A stretch of 20,376 nucleotides of DNA. It comes from CAVSWN01 sp046728115. Lineage in GTDB: Bacteria > Acidobacteriota > Vicinamibacteria > Vicinamibacterales > CAVVIG01. Where the stretch lies: contig JBKPDW010000446.1 of assembly GCA_046728115.1 (NCBI GenBank), positions 1 to 20,376 on the forward strand, given 5' to 3'. Positions 15,784 through 20,376 of this stretch are shown here, piece after piece (positions within the stretch are counted from its first letter, which is position 1; every line of letters begins with the position of its first letter). Under the pieces are notes generated by a model. That model worked only from the letters and a program-made list of their open reading frames with translations, searched no databases and had not been told where the DNA came from. The position numbers and the translations under genes were made by a program.

Positions 15784-17217
15784 TCACTTGCGTGGTCCAT
15801 CCCGTTGGGCGTTGTCGCTCGATTTCGCACCGAGATCGATCACACCGACCCCATTGCGGTACTCAATCTTGGTCCCGAACTTCGACGACATCGCGGCCAG
15901 CTCGTTGATGATCCGCTGACCGTCTTGTGGCGAGGCGATTCTGGGTCGCCCGCGGTGGGACCGCGGCTCTTCAAACCCGAGTGTCAGCGGGTACAGCGTT
16001 ACGCCGGTCAGCTTGCCGTTCTCATACTGGCTGATTGCCAGCGCGCTTTCGAAGTTGGCCTGGGTCGTGGAAAAGGCGCGCGGCGAGTTGTCGCGGGCGT
16101 CGAACGCATCGGCGATCGTCGCCGACCACGGTAGGTCGAACTGCTCGAAAAAGTCGGCCGGCAGCCGACGCACCGCATCGTTCTGGAAGAAGAAGTCGCC
16201 CAGGCTGTAGAAGATCGGCTTGCCCTTGTAGATTTCGATACCGCGTAGCCTGTGCGGACCGGATCCGAAGAACGCGTCGGCTCCGGCGTCGATGGCCGCT
16301 CGCGCAAATTGCGGCAGGAACTGGACGGGCTCGAGCGAATTGTTACTCGGCTCGTGCGAATGAATGTCGACGATCACGAAGTCGGCCATGCGCCGCGCTT
16401 CGCGAACGGCTTCCAGAACTTCCTTGATGTCGCTCTCGTTAGCGGTCCAATCCATGCCATTGGTGGCGGCGACCAGAAACCGCGTGCCCAGGAAATTGAA
16501 GACACCATCTCTCGATGGCCGCGGTTCCGGAAGCCCGATCGCGGCGGCCACGCGCGCGAGATCGGCCACGCGCGCCTGCTCGATCCGGTATGTGCGCTGA
16601 CTGCGAATCGCGCTGACGCCGGGCCGTCCCGGCACATCCGGCCGCGGGTGCGCGGCGCGGGACGGCGCCATAAACGTCGACGCGCACGAGATCAGAGCCA
16701 CGCGACCCTTCGGAGTGTCGAGGTACGCGGGCCGGCGCGCTTCGCCGAGCGTGTGGCCGACGCCGGCGTGCACCAGTCCCAGGCGATCGAGCACTTCGGT
16801 CGTGCGCCGCATGCCGTACTCGCCGTAATCGCCGGCGTGATTGTTTGCCCGGCCCAGCAGATCGAAGCCGGCCCACTTCAGGTCTTCAGCGACAGCGGGG
16901 TCGGCGCCCATCCAGGTGCCAGCGCTCTCGGATGCCGGCGCACCCTCGAACTCATGAAAGAGCATTTCGAGGTTGGCGAATGCGACGTCGCTCTGCCGGA
17001 TCAGTTTGATCGTTTCGAGAAACCGCGAGTCCTCGAACATCGAGAAGCGCATCGTGACGAGGGCGTCACCAACCGCCGCCACCGTCCATGGGGCCGTGAT
17101 CTGCCCCTTCGGCGGCTCGCGCCGGGTTCGCTCCTGCGCCCGCGAATTTCCCGCAGACGACCCGAGGACACACACGAGCGTGACGCCGACAGCACGAAAA
17201 AGGCTTCGTGGTCGCAT
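15784..17217 (-). CDS. Exported CapA-like metallophosphatase-fold protein
   Basis: A 477-residue PGA_cap/CapA-family protein, started at ATG 17217 with AGGAG 5 bases upstream. A signal peptide covers about 1-28 ('LFRAVGVTLVCVLGSSAGNS'). The fold's landmarks are visible in order: 'AVGDALVTMRF' (G50-D51), 'AFANLEMLF' (N82, E84), 'DLLGRANNHAGDYGEYG' (N125, H127), 'VIVDIHSHEPSNNS' (H286, H288, E289), 'GSGPHRLRGIEIYKGKPI' (H322) and 'IFYSLGDFFFQ'. These match the calcineurin-like metal-binding pattern of CapA. Bacillus CapA takes part in making or exporting poly-gamma-glutamate; here no capB or capC is nearby and the protein appears soluble in the periplasm. A degradative or phosphoesterase role is equally possible. 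It lies between an amidohydrolase (42 bp) and the GGT-like gene (43 bp). Confidence 0.88.
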   Translation of the reverse strand: MRPRSLFRAVGVTLVCVLGSSAGNSRAQERTRREPPKGQITAPWTVAAVGDALVTMRFSMFEDSRFLETIKLIRQSDVAFANLEMLFHEFEGAPASESAGTWMGADPAVAEDLKWAGFDLLGRANNHAGDYGEYGMRRTTEVLDRLGLVHAGVGHTLGEARRPAYLDTPKGRVALISCASTFMAPSRAAHPRPDVPGRPGVSAIRSQRTYRIEQARVADLARVAAAIGLPEPRPSRDGVFNFLGTRFLVAATNGMDWTANESDIKEVLEAVREARRMADFVIVDIHSHEPSNNSLEPVQFLPQFARAAIDAGADAFFGSGPHRLRGIEIYKGKPIFYSLGDFFFQNDAVRRLPADFFEQFDLPWSATIADAFDARDNSPRAFSTTQANFESALAISQYENGKLTGVTLYPLTLGFEEPRSHRGRPRIASPQDGQRIINELAAMSSKFGTKIEYRNGVGVIDLGAKSSDNAQRDGPRK

Positions 17218-17259
17218 GGCTACTCCTGCATTCCGGCGGAATACCGGCGGCAACGCATG

Positions 17260-18687
17260 TTACTGATGCGCCGACGACGTCCGTGTCTGTGGCGCCGCGG
17301 CCGGTCCCTTCATCTGAATGCCTTCCTTGAAAACGTATACGGGATCCTTGAGCGCCGACATGGTCACCAGGGGGTTGCCATCGACAATGATGAGATCAGC
17401 CATCTTTCCCGGGACGAGCGTGCCCGTCTTGTTGCCGACTCCGAGCCATTGCGCCGACTGGCGCGTGGCAGTCGCGATCACGTCCATCGCCGGAATACCC
17501 CAGTTCACATAGAGCTCCATCTGGCGCCAGGTGGAATCGACATGGAAGTTGCCGGGTGTGCCGCTGTCGGTGCCGAGAGCAAGTCGGACGCCCGCGACGT
17601 ACAGCCGTTTCACCGTTCGACCTGCCTGCTCGTAGGCTGCGCGGCCGCGATAGGCGCCACCGAAATACGGCAGCCGATCCATGTGCTCGATCGATTCGCG
17701 GATTTCCGTCCACATCTGCGGCGGCGTCAGAGCGCGCGCCCGCGGATCGTTGCGCCATTCGGGCCACTCGAACGCTTCGTAACTGGCCAGCGACTGAATT
17801 GGCGTCGGGACGACGACCGTCCGCCGGCTGATTAGAAGCCGCATTACTTCCGCATTGTCAACGTCGAACCCGGTGTGCTCGACGCCATCCTGGCCGCTCG
17901 ACACGCGGGCGATGAGATCCTGGTTGCCGCCCGTGTGGCCCGTGACCCGAAGACCCTTCTTGTGCGCCTCCTCAGCGACGGCCTTCACTTCGTCGGCGGT
18001 GGACCCGTTCCAGAGCTTGATGATGTCCGCGCCTCCCGCAATCGTCTTGAGCGCCGCGGCTCTGGCCTCCTCGGCACCGTGCACGTTGTACGTGTGATTG
18101 AACCGATGATGCGCCGCGGCCACTTCGGGCGTGGCGTGCCAGATCCAGCCATAGCTGATGAGCAATCGCGGGCCGGCCAGCTCGCCCTTGTTGATCCGAT
18201 CGCGAATGTTGGTCAGCGTCTGCTGATGGCCGCCCAGATCGACGGCCGTCGTCACGCCCCCCATGATCAATTGCTTCGCGCCCGCCTCGCACACTTTTGC
18301 GTACTCCGCGCTGCCAGGGACGTACTTGCGATGCCACTCGTCGTAGTCGGAGTGGCCGATCAGATCGAGATGGACGTGCGTGTTGAATAGGCCGGGCAGG
18401 ATCGAGTACCCGGAGGCATCGACGACGCGCGCACCGGGCGGCACTTGAACCGTCCCCTTCGAGCCAACGGCAACGATCTGCTGACCGTCAACAAGGATGA
18501 CCGAGTCGGTGACCGGCGGGCCGCCATGGCCGTCTATCAGATAGCCACCAACAATCGCGAGGGTAGCCTTCGTTGCGGAGGGGACGGGCTGCGGCCGCTG
18601 GCCGCGCTGCGCCGCGGTCGTCGTCGCGACACCGCCAATCACCAGCGCTAGCGCCGTGGCCAGGCCCTTGCTGACATTCGCCTTCAT
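17260..18687 (-). CDS. Exported amidohydrolase, paralogue of the one at 9663
   Basis: A 475-residue metal-dependent hydrolase, started at ATG 18687 with GGGAG 6 bases upstream. The signal peptide spans about 1-26 ('LATALALVIGGVATTTAAQ'). Metal and catalytic landmarks: H104 and H106 in 'NTHVHLD', K224 in 'ADIIKLWNG', H251 in 'VTGHTGG', H271 in 'DGVEHTGFD' and D374 in 'ALGTDSGTP'. The final 'TGTLVPGKMADLIIVDGNPL' is typical. It shares long blocks with the other amidohydrolase of the row ('ATLAIVGG', 'GVTTAVDLGG', 'IRDRIN.GEL.GPR', 'EEAHKKGL.VTGH'), so they are duplicates that have diverged around the active site (LWNG against NYTG). Likely substrates are dipeptides or cyclic amides. It follows the alpha/beta hydrolase gene by 47 bp. 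Confidence 0.92.
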   Translation of the reverse strand: MKANVSKGLATALALVIGGVATTTAAQRGQRPQPVPSATKATLAIVGGYLIDGHGGPPVTDSVILVDGQQIVAVGSKGTVQVPPGARVVDASGYSILPGLFNTHVHLDLIGHSDYDEWHRKYVPGSAEYAKVCEAGAKQLIMGGVTTAVDLGGHQQTLTNIRDRINKGELAGPRLLISYGWIWHATPEVAAAHHRFNHTYNVHGAEEARAAALKTIAGGADIIKLWNGSTADEVKAVAEEAHKKGLRVTGHTGGNQDLIARVSSGQDGVEHTGFDVDNAEVMRLLISRRTVVVPTPIQSLASYEAFEWPEWRNDPRARALTPPQMWTEIRESIEHMDRLPYFGGAYRGRAAYEQAGRTVKRLYVAGVRLALGTDSGTPGNFHVDSTWRQMELYVNWGIPAMDVIATATRQSAQWLGVGNKTGTLVPGKMADLIIVDGNPLVTMSALKDPVYVFKEGIQMKGPAAAPQTRTSSAHQ

Positions 18688-18734
18688 GAGATGCTCCCTT
18701 CGCTCAGACCAGTAATTCGGATTCCGCCTCGCAC

Positions 18735-20009
18735 CTATGGCTGTTGCGCCGACGACTGTTTCCCTTTTGCGCCAGGCAGACTCGCGATGAACTGTGCCAT
18801 CGCCGGGATCATCTCGTAGAACTCGGAAGAGCCGCCGTGGCCTCGCTCCGAATCGATGACGTGCAGCTCGGCACGTTTGCCAAGACCTCGCATGATGTCG
18901 AGGATTTCCTTGGCGTATTCCGGCCGCACTGAGTCGTCCGTCTTCGACGGCATCATCAGAATCGCCGCCTGCGCCAATTTCAAGGCATCGGTGAGGTTCG
19001 CTCGCCACCCGCGCGAGTAGTCTCCGCGCTTCCAGCCGAGATTCTGATTCGTCAGGGCCTTCGACTGGTACAGGTAATTGTTCGCGTCGACGTTGGTCTC
19101 GGCGCTTTTGAGCGCGTTTGCGTACATATCGCCTTCGAACTTGAAGTCGTTCATCAGGCTGTCGTAGGGCGACTTGCCGGGCACATCCGCCTGTTTGTCA
19201 TCGTTGAACGACGGCGCGTTGTTATAGCTGCGGCTCGCCGCCATGCTGGCGATTGCCATCCCGCGGACGGGATAGCGTGACGTCCCGTAGTAGTTGCCGC
19301 CCTGCCAGTCGGAGTCGTTCATGATGGCCATCCGGCGAATGAAGTGATCGAGGCTGTGCTGCGCCGGCGACCGCCCTCGGCCGACGACCGGGATTGCGCC
19401 GTCTACGAAGTCCGGAAACGTGCAGACGAACTCCAGTGCTTGGTACCCGCCCATCGACACACCGGACACGACGACCAGGCGTTTCACGCCGAGGTGCTTG
19501 AGCAGTTCCATGTTCACGCGGACCATGTCTCGAATCGAAAACGTCGGAAACGTGATGCCGTAGGGCTTCCCGGTCCTCGGGTTGATCGACATCGGCCCGG
19601 TAGTTCCGGTGGCGGGTTTGTTGTCGTGGTGACCGCCGGCCAGAGAGTTGGGACTGACGATGAAATACTTGTCGGTATCGAACGGTTTCCCCGGACCAAT
19701 CAGTCCGTCCCACCAGCCGCGCGCGCCGCGGCCGGAGGCGCCTTCGTACTGACCGGCGGCGTGGGCCGTTCCGCCCATCCCGTGCATCAGGAGAATGCCA
19801 TTACGGCCGTCGGCGTCCAGGCGGCCGTACGTTTCATACACCACCGTGATCGGCCCAAGCTTCTGGCCGTTCTCAAAAACCATCTCGTTGGGCGATTCCG
19901 CGAACGTATAGGACTGCGGTTTGACGATGGCATCGAGTGCCACGACAGGTCGCGGCGCAAACCAAACTGCAGCGGCAGCGAATGCCGTCACACACACCAG
20001 TCGCTTCAT
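18735..20009 (-). CDS. Exported MetX-like alpha/beta hydrolase
   Basis: A 424-residue alpha/beta hydrolase, started at ATG 20009 with GGAGG 4 bases upstream. The N-terminus is a signal peptide (about 1-25, 'VCVTAFAAAAVWFAPRPVVA'). The body follows the homoserine O-acetyltransferase pattern: 'VVYETYGRLDADGRNGILLM', 'WWDGLIGPGKPFDTDKYFIV', 'TGPMSINPRTGKPYGITFP', 'IRDMVRVNMELLKHLGV' and the nucleophile elbow 'VSGVSMGGYQALEF' (S185). The likely acid is D358/D359 in 'PSKTDDSVRPEY' and the His is H391 in 'ERGHGGSSEF'. A true MetX is cytoplasmic, so export argues against methionine synthesis; an esterase, amidase or acyltransferase acting on imported substrate fits better. It starts 70 bp after a TonB-dependent receptor and precedes an amidohydrolase. 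Confidence 0.88.
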   Translation of the reverse strand: MKRLVCVTAFAAAAVWFAPRPVVALDAIVKPQSYTFAESPNEMVFENGQKLGPITVVYETYGRLDADGRNGILLMHGMGGTAHAAGQYEGASGRGARGWWDGLIGPGKPFDTDKYFIVSPNSLAGGHHDNKPATGTTGPMSINPRTGKPYGITFPTFSIRDMVRVNMELLKHLGVKRLVVVSGVSMGGYQALEFVCTFPDFVDGAIPVVGRGRSPAQHSLDHFIRRMAIMNDSDWQGGNYYGTSRYPVRGMAIASMAASRSYNNAPSFNDDKQADVPGKSPYDSLMNDFKFEGDMYANALKSAETNVDANNYLYQSKALTNQNLGWKRGDYSRGWRANLTDALKLAQAAILMMPSKTDDSVRPEYAKEILDIMRGLGKRAELHVIDSERGHGGSSEFYEMIPAMAQFIASLPGAKGKQSSAQQP

Positions 20010-20079
20010 AGATCCTCCAACCACGCCGACAGATGTCTACCGTCGCGCGCGCTACTGCTAACAGAAGGAGACATCGCTA

Positions 20080-20376
20080 TCAAAACCGGAATCTGAGCCC
20101 CAACTTCGCGACGCGGGCCGTTACGCTCTCGAGAATGAAAAAGAGATTCGGCCCGACGGTCTGGTTCTCGTTGGTCGGCGAGTTGTTGTTCAACAGGTTG
20201 TACACTTCCAGCATCGGCTCGAACGACATCGAATTGACCTTCAGCGATCGGGAGAACCGCAGGTCAAGAAGGTTCAGGTTGCCAAGCCGAACTTCGCCGC
20301 GGGGGACGAGTTGCACGACCTGCGTCACCTGTGTGAGCCCCGGCACCTGCTGCGTCGTGACCGTGTAGTTCTCCTG
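20080..20376 (-). CDS. TonB-dependent receptor, C-terminal end only
   Basis: The minus-strand frame is open to the right edge of the window; 98 residues are in view. They match the end of an Oar/SusC-like beta barrel: 'VPGLTQVTQVVQLVPRGEVR', 'NLNLLDLRFSRSLKVNSMSF', 'LEVYNLLNNNSPTNENQTVG' and a terminal 'ARVAKLGLRFRF' ending in Phe. The same motif order occurs at the end of the receptor at 11140 ('LTQVSQTVNLLQTGDRRKDA', 'PLAELYNLSNENASLSEV'), so the row holds two paralogous receptors. Any promoter for the row lies beyond this gene, outside the window. Confidence 0.85.
   Translation of the reverse strand, partial: QENYTVTTQQVPGLTQVTQVVQLVPRGEVRLGNLNLLDLRFSRSLKVNSMSFEPMLEVYNLLNNNSPTNENQTVGPNLFFILESVTARVAKLGLRFRF

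Noticed and set aside
13986..17217. A poly-gamma-glutamate capsule biosynthesis operon (capBCAD)
   Set aside because: Only CapA-like and GGT-like members are present; ligase and membrane partner genes are missing, and the GGT-like protein is a standard exported GGT in length and layout.
16252..17835. Plus-strand open frame of 527 residues
   Set aside because: It crosses two convincingly coded minus-strand genes and the gap between them, with no recognisable domain; a shadow.
18735..20009. Naming the alpha/beta hydrolase metX
   Set aside because: It has an N-terminal signal peptide and lies among exported hydrolases, so a cytoplasmic methionine-pathway role is unlikely.
1..20376. CRISPR array, tRNA or rRNA genes
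   Set aside because: No regularly spaced identical repeats and no recognisable tRNA or rRNA segments were seen on reading either strand.

Overview
The window looks like chromosomal DNA of a GC-rich environmental Acidobacteriota, probably class Vicinamibacteria. This placement is inferred from gene content: carboxypeptidase-regulatory TonB-dependent receptors, a propeller-type histidine kinase, exported amidohydrolases and a DUF4159 protein. There is no rRNA or tRNA to confirm it. I see no CRISPR array and no complete mobile element.

Left part (1-7307, plus strand). The 3' end of a DUF4159 gene is followed by a gene-poor stretch (741-1398) holding a decayed, frameshifted IS481-type transposase remnant on the minus strand. 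Next comes a two-component pair: a membrane sensor kinase with about 14 periplasmic propeller repeats (1399-4512) and a NarL/LuxR response regulator (4541-5242). A large exported protein (5358-7307) follows, with a Cys-His-Asp arrangement like the transglutaminase/cysteine-protease fold. A dyad of form CTACA-N6-TGYAGTGA occurs at the start of the regulator gene and again 54 bp before the exported protein. It may be the operator of this regulator, which would link sensor, regulator and output protein.

Middle (7308-9662). This is an accessory patch: an uncharacterised two-gene minus-strand cassette (a Cys-rich 296-residue protein and a 140-residue helical protein), a 3'-truncated transposase, and two imperfect copies of a ~41-bp sequence at either end of the patch.

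Right part (9663-20376, minus strand). Seven genes lie in one tight row with gaps of 40-71 bp: TonB-dependent receptor (only its C-terminus is in the window), exported MetX-like alpha/beta hydrolase, exported amidohydrolase, exported CapA-like metallophosphatase, exported gamma-glutamyltransferase-like Ntn hydrolase, a second TonB-dependent receptor, and a second amidohydrolase. All six proteins whose N-termini lie in the window carry signal peptides, and most have clear ribosome binding sites. The set resembles a polysaccharide-utilisation locus built with peptide, amide and gamma-glutamyl hydrolases instead of glycosidases. My working reading is a periplasmic system that imports and trims a peptide- or poly-gamma-glutamyl-like substrate; the substrate is not shown by the sequence.
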